NCBI GenBank assembly: GCA_013180625.2
Contig: SNVD02011423.1
Span: 1,032,530 to 1,096,529, forward strand
DNA length: 64,000 nucleotides
Direction of reading: 5' to 3'
Source: Boswellia sacra
Taxonomy: Eukaryota; Streptophyta; Magnoliopsida; Sapindales; Burseraceae
The translations under genes and the position numbers were made by a program. Position 1 is the first letter of the stretch, and each line of letters begins with the position of its first letter. The notes under the pieces were generated by a model that was given only the letters and a program-made list of their open reading frames with translations, was not told the origin of the DNA and made no database searches. Positions 38,104-50,709 of this stretch are shown here, in pieces.

Positions 38104-38460
38104 CTATGAGTTGGGGATATGTTTCCCATCCAGTTTTCTTATAAACTGGCAAACATGGTCATTTTGAGTCAGATTTCCAAGACTATAGCGTTCCTGCTTA
38201 TCTCGAAATTGTGTCCATAAGTTAAAAATTTCACACTGCACCAGTCCACAAGAATGTGTCTCAAGAGTCGTTCGGATATCATCCAAAGACTCTTTACTCA
38301 GTCCATTCTTGATGAACTGTAGTTTATCCTCTTGATTGTTAGACAAATATCCCAAGGAGCGGCAACACTGGTTACAAGTCCATCTTGCACATTTGGGACA
38401 AACTTGTAACCTTTTCGCTCTTCGCTTTTTGGCGTAAGAGCTTTTTCCTATACCTAGCAT
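38104..38460 (-). CDS. Short Cys-rich ORF between gypsy pol and LOG segment
   Basis: A 118-codon ORF that I do not recognise. It has a basic N-terminus (SSYAKKRRAKRL) followed by a zinc-ribbon-like cluster CPKCARWTCNQCC (CX2CX4CX2C), then a mostly helical-looking, hydrophilic remainder with two further Cys. It is in the gag-pol sense, about 340 bp after the integrase frame ends. In Athila elements an env-like or additional ORF can occupy this position, but no membrane segment is seen here. It may be element-encoded, or part of the same captured transcript as the LOG segment. Confidence 0.45.
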   Translation of the reverse strand: MLGIGKSSYAKKRRAKRLQVCPKCARWTCNQCCRSLGYLSNNQEDKLQFIKNGLSKESLDDIRTTLETHSCGLVQCEIFNLWTQFRDKQERYSLGNLTQNDHVCQFIRKLDGKHIPNS

Positions 38461-38509
38461 GTGAGAAACAAGATTATCTGAAAATTCACAAGAAAATTAA
38501 ACCATGGCT

Positions 38510-38716
38510 TCAATTAACCATGGCTTCAATTAACCATCTTACTTCAACAGGCATACCTTTACGCATTAACATCCTTAGTTTTTCTGCGCGAGCTTTGTAA
38601 ATTTTAAGCAAATCATTTTGAGGAAGAGAGGAAAAATGTTTGTGCAATTTTGAGAGAATGGTATCCATGTGAAGAAAATGAGAGAGAAGAAAAGAAAATG
38701 GATGCAAGGTGAGCAA
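38510..38716 (-). CDS. Small ORF upstream of the Cys-rich ORF, possibly its N-terminal part
   Basis: A 68-codon ORF, in the same strand and directly 5' of the Cys-rich ORF. From its internal Met it reads MDTILSKLHKHFSSLPQND, then a basic helix (YKARAEKLRMLMRKGM). The gap to the next ORF (about 50 bp) could be a frameshift, a stop or an intron. I do not recognise it. It may be the front part of one additional element protein. Confidence 0.3.
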   Translation of the reverse strand: MLTLHPFSFLLSHFLHMDTILSKLHKHFSSLPQNDLLKIYKARAEKLRMLMRKGMPVEVRWLIEAMVN

Positions 38717-38795
38717 CAGTTTTTAGGGAACTGAAAAACTGACTTTAAAAGCCACGGAGTACCGTATCCGCCACTTGACCGGAAAAAATCAATCC

Positions 38796-41700
38796 TTAAT
38801 AAGGATCGATTAAAGCAATGGACTCTTCATTTTGGTCAAAATTTTCAAAGAATGGTTTTAACCGTTGACCATTAACTTTAAACACATTACCATTCTTTGG
38901 GTTCTCAATTTCAACTGCTCCATGAGGGAAAACATTTTTAACAATGAAAGGCCTAGTCCAACGTGATCGAAGTTTACCAGGAAATAAGTGCAATCTTGAA
39001 TGATACAAAAGAACTTTTTGTGAAGGTTCAAAAGATTTTCTAACAATAAATTTGTCATGAAAAACCTTCATTTTATCTTTGTAGATTTTAGAATTTTCAT
39101 AAGCCTCATTCCTGATTTCTTCAAGTTCACTCAGTTGGAGTTTACGTAACTTGCAAGCATCATTCAAGTTTGTGTTAAATGTTTTAATGGCCCAATAAGC
39201 TTTATGCTCAATTTCCACAGGCAAGTGACAAGGTTTTTCATAAACTAATCTATAAGGAGACATTCCTAATGATGTTTTGAAAGCAGTTCGGTAAGCCCAA
39301 AGTGCATCATTAAGTCTTAAGGATCAATCTTTGCGATTTGGGTTAACCGTTTTTTCTAAAATCTGTTTTATCTCCCTATTAGCAAGTTCAACTTGTCCAC
39401 TTGTTTGTGGGTGATAAGGTGTAGAAATTTTATGGGTTATTCCATATTTCTTCATTAAAGTTTCAAATGGTTTGTTACAAAAATGTGTACCCCCATCACT
39501 AATAATGGCTCGAGGAATTCCAAATCTACTCAAGATATTCTCTTTCAAGAATTTGACAACTGTTTTGTGATCATTGTTTTGACATGGAATTGCCTCGACC
39601 CATTTTGAAACATAGTCTACTGCAACAAGGATGTACACAAAACCAAATGACGGTGGAAAAGGTCCTATAAAATCAATACCCCAACAGTCAAAGATTTCAA
39701 CGACAAGAATGGGATTCAACGGCATCATGTTTCTTTTTGAAATAGATCCCAATTTTTGATAATTTTCACACGTTTTGCAAAATGCATGTGCATCTTTAAA
39801 TAAGGTGGGCCAATAAAATCCACATTGTAAGATCTTAGCAGCTGTTTTTCTAGATGAAAAATGTCCTCCACATGCTTCAGAATGACAAAAGTTAATGACA
39901 CTACTTACCTCATTGTCGGGTATGCATCTTCTCATTATTTGATCCGGACAATATTTGAACAGATATGGGTCATCCCAGTAAAAATTTTTCACCTCGGTTA
40001 AAAATTTTCTTTTGTCTTGAGCATTCCAATGAGGTGGCATTTTTCCTGTCGCAAGAAAATTTACAATGTTAGCAAACCAAGGTACAGTAGCAACAGAAAA
40101 TAAAAATTCATCAGGAAAAGAATCATTGATAGGTGAAGTTTCAATTAATGTCTCTGTCGTTAGTCTTGAAAGATGATCAGCAACGACATTTTCGACTCCT
40201 TTCTTATCCTTTATTGTGATGTTGAATTCTTGGAGCAATAAGATCCACCGTCTCAATTTAAGTTTTGCATCCTGTTTAGACATTAAATATCTCACAGCTG
40301 CATGGTCAGTGTAAACAATTGTGGGAGAACCAATTAAATAAAAACGAAATTTGTCCAATGCAAATACTACTACAAGTAGTTCTTTTTCAGTTGTTGTGTA
40401 ATTCATTTGCACATCATTTAAAGTACTACTTGCATAGTATATGACATAAGGCTTACCTTCTTTTCTTTGTCCTAAGACAGCACCAACGACATAGTCACTT
40501 GCATCACACATCATTTCAAAAGGCAAGGACCAATCAGGAGATTGCATAATTGGAGCAGTTGTTAAAAGTCCAATTAATTTGTCAAAGGCATTTTGACATT
40601 CTTGAGTCCATTCAAAAGAAGTGTCTTTTATTAAGAGGTTACAAAGAGGTTTAGATATAGCACTAAAATTTCTTATGAACCTCCTATAAAATCTAGCATG
40701 CCCTAAGAATGAACGAACCTCTTTGACTGTTTTTGGTGGAGGCAAATGAGAAATTAATTCCACTTTTGCTTTGTCCACTTCAATTCCCTTAGAAGACACC
40801 ACATGGCCTAAGACAATTCCCGAAGTGACCATATAATGGCATTTTTTCCAATTCAAAATAAGACATTTTTTCACACACCTTTTTAGGACTTTTTCTAAAT
40901 TTTTAAGACAATTATCAAAAAAGTTTCCAAAGACAGTTAAATCATCCACGAAAACTTCTAAACAATGCTCAACCATGTCATTGAAAATGCTTAACATGCA
41001 TCTTTGAAAAGTGGCTGGGGCATTATAAAGTCCAAAAGACATTCTCCTAAATGCAAAAGTTCCGAAGGGGCACGTGAATGTGGTCTTTTCTTTATCTTCA
41101 AGTGCAATGGGAATTTGGTAATAGCCTGAGTATCTATCAAGAAAGCAGTAGTAGGAGTGCCCTGATACTCTTTCAAGAATTTGGTCAAGAAATGGTAAGG
41201 GAAAATGGTCTTTTCTGGTGACAGCATTTAATTTTCTATAATCAATACACATCCTCCAACTAGATGAGACTCTGGTTGGTAATGATTCCCCCTTTTCATT
41301 TTTAACTACCGTAATACCAGATTTCTTAGGTACTACTTGTGTAGGGCTTACCCACTTGCTATCAGAAATAGGGTAGATAATTCCCATATCAAGTAGTTTA
41401 AGAACTTTAGCCCTAATAACCTCTTTCATATGTGGATTTAATCTTCTTTGAGGTTGTTAGGATGTTTTGGCATTTTCCTCTAAATGTATTCGATGTGTGT
41501 AAATTAAAGGGTTCATGCATTTTATATCTTTTAAAGTCCACCCGATTGCATTTTTATGCCTTTTAAGCACCTTTATCAATTTACCTTGTTGCTCGCATGT
41601 GAGGGATGAAGAAATTACCACCGAATATGTCTGATTCTCCCCAAGATATGCATATTTCAGTCCTTCAGGTAAGAGCTTCAATTCTAACTTGGGAGCTTCC

Positions 41701-44199
41701 TCTTCCTTGCTTTCATTCATTTGCCCCAATTCTTCAAATCTTGATTTTAAGCCTTTTTCCATCACCTGTGCACAATCCAATAAGAAACATATATCAGAAA
41801 GATCAGACTCTAGTTCCATACTTGATTCTAATGAATTCACTATACAAGTTTCCAAAGGGTCAGAAGAACTCCCTTTTTGGATGTGATATTCCACAATAGA
41901 TTCAATTACATTGGCCTCGTCAATTTCATCTTCTTCTTCATTTGGTTGTTTGCACATATTAAAAACATTAAGTTCCAATGTCATGTTCCCAAATGATAGC
42001 TTCATGACTCCATTCCTGCAATTAATCAAAGCATTAGAGGTAGCTAGAAATGGACGCCCTAAAATAACAGGAATTGAATTGCTTACTTCTACTGGTTGTG
42101 TGTCCAAGACGATAAAATCCACTGGGTAAATGAATTTATCGACTTGAACTAATACATCTTCTACTACTCCTCTTGGTACTTTAATTGATCTATCAGCAAG
42201 CAAAAGAGTCACAGAAGTCAGGTTTTAACTCACCTAGATTGAGTTTTTGAAAAACCGAGTATGGAAGCAAATTCACACTAGCACCAAGATCAAGTAAAGC
42301 TTGTTCAATTTTATGGTCTTCAATAACACATGAAATTGTAGGACAACCTGGATCTTTATATTTCACTGTATTATTATTTTGAAGAATAACACTTACCTGC
42401 TCAGCTAGAAAGGCCTTCTTTTTGACATTCAGTTTTCTTTTCACAGTGCATAAGTCTTTCAAAAATTTTGCATAAGAAGGTACCTATTTGATCACATCAA
42501 GCAAGGGAATGTTGACCTTTACCTGTTTGAAAATTTCAAAGATTTTAGAATTTTGAGTTGGCTTCTTTTGTGTGGCTAATGCTTGAGGAAATGGAGGCAC
42601 AAATGATGATTTGGTTTCTTCTTCGCTAGATGTTGGTTTGGCCACCTCTTCCTGTCCTTTAGAGATCGATTCTTCTTCTTTCTCACAAGGGTCAGGAATG
42701 TGTTTTTCAACAATCTTACCATTGCGAAGGGTCATGACTGACTTGGCTTGATCAAAATAATGGTTACTTGAACTTTCTGCATTTGAGTTAGATTGATCTT
42801 TGGGGTTTTGCAATGTTTGAGAAGGAAATTTTCCTTTCTCTTGGATGCTAAATGTAAATGCAAATTTTGCAAGAGTTTCTGACAAATTTGTTAATGTTTG
42901 AGCAGTTTGACTATTGAAAGTCTCTTGCTTTGTAATGAATGAATGCAATGTTTCTTCAAAGTCATTCCTAGGAGGAGGAGCATATGCATGATCATGAAAA
43001 TTTTATCGTGTTTGAAAAGGGACTTGTGAAGATTGTGCATGATTATCATTTTTCCAACTAAGATTTGGATGATTTCTCCAACCAGGATTGTAGGTTTGTG
43101 AGTATGGATTGTGATTTGGCCTTTTGAAAGTGTTCAAGGCATTGGCTTGCTCATGGAGACATTCCCTAAAGGCAGGCAAAGTTGGGCAATCATCAGTAGA
43201 ATGGTCATTGTCATCACAAATGTTACAGACATTTTCTTGAATAGAATTTAATTGACCACTCTTTTTCATTTCTAAAGCCTCGACTTTTCTAGCTAGGGAT
43301 GCATATTTGGCTTGAAGATCATGGTCTTCCCTAAGGTTGTAAATACCTCTATTGGATGTCGAGGTTGGGGTCTTACTTGGTACCTCATAGGTGCCAGCAG
43401 TGTCCCAATTTTGTGCCTTTTCTGTCAAAGAATCTAGGAAGTCAAGTGCTTCCTCAGGGTCTTTTTCTTTAAATTCTCCATTACACATTAATTCCACTAG
43501 TTGCCTATTTTGAGGTGTTAACCCTTCATAGAAGTGTGCAACTATTCTCCAAGTTTCAAAACCATGATGAGGACAGGTATTAAGTAGTTCCTTATACTTA
43601 TCCCAACATTGGTAAAGGGTTTCCCCTTGTTTTTGAGAGAAATCAGAAATTTATCTTTTAAGAGAATTTGTTCTATGGGTAGGAAAATTTTTTTTCAAAA
43701 ATTATTGTTTCATCTCATCCCATGAACTGATGAAATTCAACCTCAAATTTTGTAGCCATGTTCTAGCTTTATCGTTTAAAGAAAAAGGAAAAAGCTTTAA
43801 TCGAATGGTGTTTATGCTACAATTTGGGTCAGTGTAGGAGCTACATACCTCTTCAAAGAGTTTTAAGTGCGAATATAGGTTCTCTATGTCAAGGCAATGA
43901 AAAGTGGGTAGAAGTTGAACAAAAATTGGTTTGAAATTGAAATGGATTGAATTTGGAGGAGAAACTACACAAGATGGTGCACTAGTCCTTACCGGATTCA
44001 TGTAGTCTCTTATGGTTCTTCGTTGGTTTTGATCATTTTGTTGCGAACGGTTGTCCCCTTCATCAGTGAATATTTTCACATGATTGTCGGCCATGTTTTC
44101 TAAGGAAGATGATGTTTTTCTAACAAGTCTACCACTAGATGTTCGTGACCAAATTTTCATGCAAGAAAGAGAGAAGAAAAGAGAAGAAAAGATGAACAC
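38796..44199 (-). pseudogene. Gypsy gag-pol polyprotein, broken
   Basis: Gag runs from 44199 (retrotransposon-gag phrase LKLFPFSLNDKARTWLQ), with a CCHC knuckle CNICDDNDHSTDDC near 43187-43228. The protease has DLGAS near 42275-42292. Reverse transcriptase (from 41429) carries the FVDDL box near 40938-40952. RNase H and the HHCC zinc domain of integrase follow, then the catalytic core (DFIGPF near 39660, SDGGTHF near 39485), and the C-terminal part ends at 38796. The frame is interrupted at 43702, 43651, 43003, about 42484, a frameshift near 42225, a TAA at 41457 and a TGA near 39321. It cannot make a full polyprotein, though the 701-codon pol segment is intact. Confidence 0.88.
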
Positions 44200-44264
44200 A
44201 CAAGAAATTAAGATCTAAGATGAAAAAAGAGAACACTTACAATTTTACACGTCAATCTTTACCT

Positions 44265-44282
44265 TCCCCGACAACGGCGCCA
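44265..44282 (-). other. Primer binding site of the gypsy element (tRNA-Asp type)
   Basis: On the minus strand, TGGCGCCGTTGTCGGGGA lies just after the 5' LTR end (TGTCA) and a short spacer. It is complementary, with one G-U pair, to the 3' end of plant tRNA-Asp, the primer used by Athila-type elements. Confidence 0.85.
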
Positions 44283-44288
44283 AAAACT

Positions 44289-46918
44289 TGACACATCCGA
44301 AAAAGGATTATCTCCCAAGTATAGGAATGTCGAAGTAATAAACCCGGTAAGACCGGGGTCGATCCACGAGGAAGGAGATTTTAGCGCTACAAACTATAAG
44401 CAAGCAAATATGATGCGGATGATTCCAATGGATGGCAAGATAATATCAACAAGTATGAGTAAAGAACAAGTTCTTAAATAATAAATGAGAATAACAAAAG
44501 AGAAATTAACACAATAAATAATGAAAGCTAAGGTTAGGGGATCCGCCCTTGATATTTCGAATAAGGATAAACAACCCATTTTAGTTATATGAATTATATT
44601 TGCTTCGTTACCAATATTTATACCACTACTTGTAAATGGGTTCAAGCATCCAATGTGCCAATCTCCATGTGTCAACAACAAATCAAGGTTCCTAACTATA
44701 TTTGTGTCGGTAAGAAAAAACCATATGATATCTAGAAAGGATCCAAACATTTGATGTGCCAAGGATTGTCTACAATGGATCAAGACCTCCACTTTACGAG
44801 TGGTGTCAAGATTGATTAAGAAAGTAAATATAAATCATATGAAATAAACAACATAAGATTATGATAATTAAGCCCATATTAAAGGGTTAGAGAATCCTTA
44901 CTCTCATATCAAGGGTTTCACCCTTTCACCTTAGCAAGAGAGAAATTAGAAAGACATTATAGAGAAAGAAAACAAATTGCAAGAAAAAGAGAATTCATTA
45001 ATAACGTAAACACACAAGAGAGAAAAACACAATACAAGATCCCAGCAAGGCCAAGATGCCTTAATGAGTCACAAGGCACCTTTATTTATAGATACATTCA
45101 GGGGCAAACTTGTCAAATTACAAAGGAATAATTGTCAAATATTAGATGCACCAACTTTGACAATTGAGGTAATTAGGTGAACCGACTTTGACCACCAATT
45201 TTGACATTGAATTTTTGAGAATTTTAATCACATGTCTTCATGAAAGTCGTAGATATTTCTCTCAAATTTCTAGAACATCTTGATTCATACGATTTGGATA
45301 CGTATTCTGAGAGATATGATCAAAATACTGAGGCATGATTAGGCTGGGCCGAAACTGCAGATGGGTTTACTTCAAGCCCATTTTTGGTTCATTAAGAGCT
45401 AGAATTTGATGATGCTCCTGAAATACAATCTTGTAGATAATTTAATCAGCTTTCTAAAACATTAAGATTTACATCATTATGATCTATAAATTGAGAGTTA
45501 TGTCTATTTTACCGAACCTGTAATAAAACCAAAATTAAGAGGAAGTTAATTCCAAAAATGTAAAGACTACAAATATGCTTAAGTTGAGGAATTTAATGAC
45601 ACTATTAATGTAATATGATGAACTAAGCTCTTATTAAACATAAATATTTAAGTGTTCATCACACTCCCCAACCAGCTTATTGCTAGTCTCGGAATTTAGA
45701 AGTGATTTATAGAATTTAGTGATTTATAGAATTTAGAAGTGATTTATAGAAGTGTTTAAGTTGAGGAATTTAATGACACTATTCCCTAGCAATTAAAGCG
45801 TTATTATTTAAAAGTGATTTATAGAATTTTACATCCAAGGTGATCATTATTGCACTCTCCTTGATTTTATCCAAATAAACAAACTCTCAACTTTTTTTTA
45901 TGACTCATGTACCCTTCAGTCAAGATATCAATAAACCTTCTTTTTGTGCTCAGTCAACACATGACTATGGGGCTTATTAGAAAGAAGCCATATCGGTTCT
46001 AATATTTGTTAAGGCTAACAACCTTAGGTAGGGGGCATTTATTCATTATATATATATATATATTTTTTTTTTCTTTTTTTTTTTTTTTGAAGGAATGCAT
46101 CTTTAACCCATGTAGCGAGCCTTAGGCTAATGACTCCCAGACCAGTTGGCCTTAGGGCATTAGGTGTTAAGACACCCCTACGAGCTTAACGACTCGGGTT
46201 GTCGATGCTTTATTTTTGCTTAGAAACTTGTGGATAGTGCAATGTTCAATCCCATTAAGCTTTCTCCTTAATCCATGTAGCGAGCTTTGGGCCAATAGCT
46301 CCCAAACCAGTTGGTCTTAGGGTATTAGGTGTTGAGGCACCCCTCGGGCTTAACTGCTTGAATTAAGGAGGCTACGAGATCAAACTTATCCACATTACTC
46401 TCTTTTTTTTACCTTTTTTTTTTGCTTTCACTTTTTTTTTTTACTTTCCCCTTCCTTTTGTTGTTATCCTAAACAAAATAAAAGAACTCAAATATTGTAA
46501 AATTTCATTTCGCCACACACAATCTTGCATCAAGGTATGTGTGTGTGTGAAGAAACGTTCATGAATACTTACTTAACGAGTACATAAGCACACAGTTTAT
46601 TAAATGATAATGTTGTGAGAATTCATAGATTTGAATAATTCAAAGTGAAATGAATAAGACATCCTTGTTATAAAATTCAAAAATCAAGACTAAATAATAT
46701 CAAGTTAGCTAAAATAAGTTCACAAAATCAAAATAAATTGACAAATTGGTTAGAATGGGTTTTAAGAGTTCAAACTGGTCCTCCTTACTCTGCCATTCCT
46801 GACCCAGAATACGTCTCAAGAGGATTTGAACTCCTTACGCCGCACTCTGAATCTGATTACTAACTCGCTTTTTTTTTTAAGAAAAAGAAAATTCAAAACA
46901 TACTTATGTCTACTATCA
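44289..46918 (-). repeat. Gypsy 5' LTR (2630 bp)
   Basis: It is the partner of the LTR at 34349-36978, with the same ends (TGACACATCC...TACTATCA on the plus strand). The minus-strand TATA-like box is at 45083-45090. Differences from the other LTR are scattered, for example GATTATCTCCCAAG against GATTGTCTTTCAAG near the start, so the insertion is not brand new. Confidence 0.8.
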
Positions 46919-47872
46919 TTCCCCCCCAACCAAATGAAACATTGTCCTCAATGTTTAAATGTAGAGAGATAAAGTATAGGAGACATTACCTGAAGCTTCT
47001 GTTATTCAAGAGAGATGACTTGAAAGACTTATAAAATGCTAAAAATAAAAGACAAGAAAAGAAAAAAATTACATACGGAGATTCAGATCTAATTTGCGCT
47101 TTTTATTTTGCCATTCTGACCAATTAATTTGAGTACTAGCTGGGTCAGGTTTGAACTCAACTGCTTGTAATTTGTCGAGTAACTCACCAGCAGAATTGGC
47201 AGAAACAAGGATCTGTCTCGCCGAATGAGGGATAAAATTTTATTCTACAGCTGCATCAACAAAACTTATTAAAGGATCAAAGAAATTGTTAACATTCAAC
47301 AAACCTATAGGTTTTTGATGGAGATTCAGTTGGGCCCAAGAGGCAATTTGAAAAATTTCTTCGAGGGTACCAAAGCCACCTGGTAAAGCAATAAAAGCAT
47401 CTGAATTGATGAGCATATGTGCCATGCATTCATGCATAGAGGAGACTTGTAACTCATGCCCAACCATTTTTCCAACAATGCTTTCTATAGCCAAAGCTTT
47501 AGGAATAACTCCTAAAACTTGACTACCTCCTACACATGCAGCTCTTGACACACAACCCATTAACCCGAGGCTACCTCCCCCATAAACCACATGAATCTTT
47601 CTTTCAGCCAGTAGTCTACCAAGATAATTTGCTGCCTCGACAAACTCTTCACTTTTACCCTGTCGAGATCCACAGAATACACATATCTTTTGGATTTGAT
47701 GTTTTGAAGTTCCCTCAATGTTTATGCAACTCTCTAACTATGTGTGAAGATGAGAACAAGAAATGTGGTATTTATAGAGTGCAAAAAAAAAGGTATGCTA
47801 ATGATGAAATCTAAATAGGTAGCTCAGTTGCTTTTTGAAAAATATGACAATAATGCATAGAAATGCAAAAAA
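46919..47872 (-). mobile_element. Truncated second gypsy unit: polypurine tract plus LOG copy B
   Basis: It repeats 36979-37935 almost exactly. LOG-like frame B lies at 47069-47735, with the same missing start codon and the same internal TAA at 47240-47242. It differs in a few residues: LHQKPIG for LYQKPIG and FFDPLI for FFDSLI. At about 47872 the sequence switches to host DNA homologous to 15921 onward. The fragment lies on the wrong side of the 5' LTR for a single element. Confidence 0.75.
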
Positions 47873-47876
47873 GACA

Positions 47877-48443
47877 TTAATTCTCTAAAAGCTCTCACAT
47901 AATAATCTTAATTTAACATTAATATTTCGTTAAAAAACAAAAAAAGGGCTACGTACTATTTGTATATATATGTATATGAAGAATCCTTATCCAAATACTT
48001 AAAAAATAAATTAATAAAAAAATTAATAATATCATTTATAATTTAAAAAAAAAAAGGAAAGCTGTGGAAGAGGGCTAGACTAGCTATACGAACATCAAGA
48101 TGATGTATATAACTCAAAAACTATTTTCTGTAGGCATCGCCATCATCTACTGTTAGCAACTTTACAAGTAATTCGTCAGAAAAAAGTTGCATGCAAGACA
48201 TCAACAGCTGCCAATATTTTTCCCTTCATATTCTCCTCTCTCTCACTCTCTCTCTCTATATATGTGTGTGTGTGTGTGATCACTTCTTAGTTAAAAGAAC
48301 AGAGTTGCTTTGTTTCACAAAGAACTACTCCCCACTTCAGTTCTTGGATTTCTCTCTTGTTATCTTCAACCAAACACGAAAAACAGTTGAGAGTCTTGGC
48401 GGGTGTTTGTCTGTTTTTGTTGCAGAAGTGACAATCTTCCACG
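47877..48443 (+). promoter_or_regulatory. Proximal promoter of the broken PDR copy
   Basis: It aligns with 15923-16519 of the intact gene, with small indels. A TC tract and a TG tract lie at about 48235-48280. The gypsy insertion separates it from the distal promoter. Any transcription is uncertain. Confidence 0.6.
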
Positions 48444-49980
48444 ATGGATAGCGAAGATATTTTCCGGGGAAGTAGTAGTTTACGTATAGGAAGTAGTTTG
48501 ATGTGGAGGAGCGGAGCCAAGGACGTGTTTTCGAGGTCTTCGAGAGAAGAAGACGATGACGAGGCTTTGAAATGGGCTGCGTTGGAGAAATTGCCAACGA
48601 TTGATCGTTTGAGGAAAGGCATACTCACCACTTCGCGAGGTGCCGCTAATGAGATTATGTCAACAATCTTGGACTTGAAGGAAAGCAGAAGTTGATTGAA
48701 AGGTTGGTGAAGATTGCAGAAGTTGATAACGAGCAGTTCTTGTTGAGGCTCAAGAACCGCATTGATAGGTAAAGTTTTATTTTTTTTTTCCCTTCTTGTT
48801 TAATTTGTTTGTGTAAACAATCTTCTAATGAATGTATGCGTTCGTTTGTTTGTTTGTTTCTTCTTTGCAAGTTTTCTTGGCAGCAAACATTGTTTTCATG
48901 TAGGTATATGTACGTAGTAGTTGATGCGAGATGATTTTAATTATGGTTATTCATTTTGGTTTGATTTTAATTTCTCAGAGTTGGAATTGAGCTTCCAAAA
49001 ATTGAGGTTCGATTTGAGCATGTTACTGTTGAAGCAGATGCGTATGTGGGCAGTAGTGCTTTGCCTACATTTCTCAACTTCGTCACCAACATTATAGAGG
49101 TAACAAGCTGCATAAAATGAATCATTAACTTTGTATAAAAACAACATAATTCTATTTTTTTTCTGAAGTTTTAACTTATGTTTTGATTTATTCTTTAATT
49201 TGCTTTGAAGGGTTTTCTGATTAAACTCAAAGTGCTTAAAAGCAGAAAGAAACACTTGATAATCCTTAAGGATATTAGTGGAATCATCAAGCCAGGAAGG
49301 TATGGATTGATTTTCCTATTTTTGTTCCGCTGACTGCATAATTGGAACATTTGGGCGGCCATTTCTCATTTGGGTTCATTATTTGTTGAGAATGACGTTG
49401 CTTTTGGGTCCTCCAGCCTCTGGAAAGACTACACTTTTGTTGACTTTGGCTGGGAGGCTTGATCCGGATCTGAAGGTGATTCTAGATAGTTAAAGCTTTA
49501 ATTTGTTTATAAATATTGAATGTTTATGATTTCTAATTGAGTTGTTAATTATCTGTTTCAGCTTTCTGGTAGGGTAACATAAAACGGCCATGATATGAAC
49601 GAATTTGTGCCCCAGAGAACCGCTGCTTATGTTAGTCAACATGATGTACATATAGGAGAAATGACTGTTAGGGAAACTTTGGCCTCCCCTGCAAGATGCC
49701 AGGGGGTTGGAACCCGTTACGTTAGTTTAATTGATTGATTTGCAATTTTTTCCCACTTTGCTTTAAACTCCAAACTGTGATCTGATGATTTTGTGTCGTT
49801 TAAGCGTTACTGATGACTGTTTTTTGTGAAACTGAAGAGACGTTAGCGGAGTTGTCAAGAAGAGAGAGAGCAGCAAATATTAGGCCTGATCCTGATATTG
49901 ATGTGTTCATGAAGGTGAGAACAGCTTAAATTTTTTGAGATGTGTAGACTTTAGCCTATTTTATTCCAACCCTTTGATAA

Positions 49981-50709
49981 TAAAAGCCTGGTTGTTTTTT
50001 CATCTAAGGTCTAAATTTTACTGAATCTCATAATTTAAACTTTTTTACCGTAATTATTTTTGAGACTGAACACTTTTTCTTAGATAATTATATCGGAATA
50101 GAAAAAACTATATTTTCTAGCTTTTATCTTAATCATGTGAAACGATTTTAATGGATTATATATTTTGTATATTCTAAAATATCCTTGATAATTTTAATTA
50201 ATTTCTATTTTATAAATTCTTTAGGATCTTTTCTTCAATCTAAATTCTTTTGCGAGATCAAATCGCAAATCAACTCTTTGAAGTATCAAATTTATATTTT
50301 GTTTTTAATTATTCTATTGTTAAAATAATTTTTTGAATACTCATTTCTTATTTTATGAGTACATAGTAATTAAAAAATTTTCATGTTATATGTGAGACAC
50401 AATAATTAACAGTATAATTTTTTTTTGGCACTATAATATTCTAATTTTGATTTTGTTTTATTGATTATTTACATATGCTTATATAACATACGACGTACAA
50501 TACACATACTACTAAACAAGGGCATATATGTCAAATTATTAGCTTTCATATGTTTTTATTCATTAAAAAAAAAACTTAAGACTTATTATCAGATCTTAAA
50601 AATATTAAAAAACAAACATATCATTAAGATATTTGTATTTAGATCTATTTAGATTTCAATTTAATTCAGTCCATTCAGATTTCAAACAAAAAGAAAAATC
50701 ACCCCCTAA
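49981..50709. mobile_element. Tourist-like MITE in intron 6 of the PDR pseudogene
   Basis: The element spans 49984-50706 (723 bp) between TAA at 49981-49983 and 50707-50709. The ends AAGCCTGGTTG and, reverse-complemented, GGGGGTGATTTTTC are imperfect inverted repeats. The interior matches the MITE at 5947-6533. Intron 6 of the intact gene has the empty site AATAAGTCTTTC. It is non-coding. Confidence 0.7.

Larger units (their letters stand above)
34349..47872 (-). mobile_element. Athila-type Ty3/gypsy element with partial second unit
   Basis: The element is read on the minus strand. The 3' LTR is 34349-36978, the internal region 36979-44288 and the 5' LTR 44289-46918. Beyond the 5' LTR, 46919-47872 repeats the 3' end of the internal region (polypurine tract plus LOG segment, matching 36979-37935). 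This indicates a second element sharing the LTR and truncated. The internal region holds a tRNA-Asp-type primer site, broken gag-pol, a Cys-rich ORF and a LOG-like frame. No target duplication flanks the whole. The host flanks are missing about 20-25 bp relative to the intact copy, consistent with a deletion. Athila assignment rests on the primer site, the polyprotein order and the [10 protein letters not shown] phrase after integrase. Confidence 0.8.
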
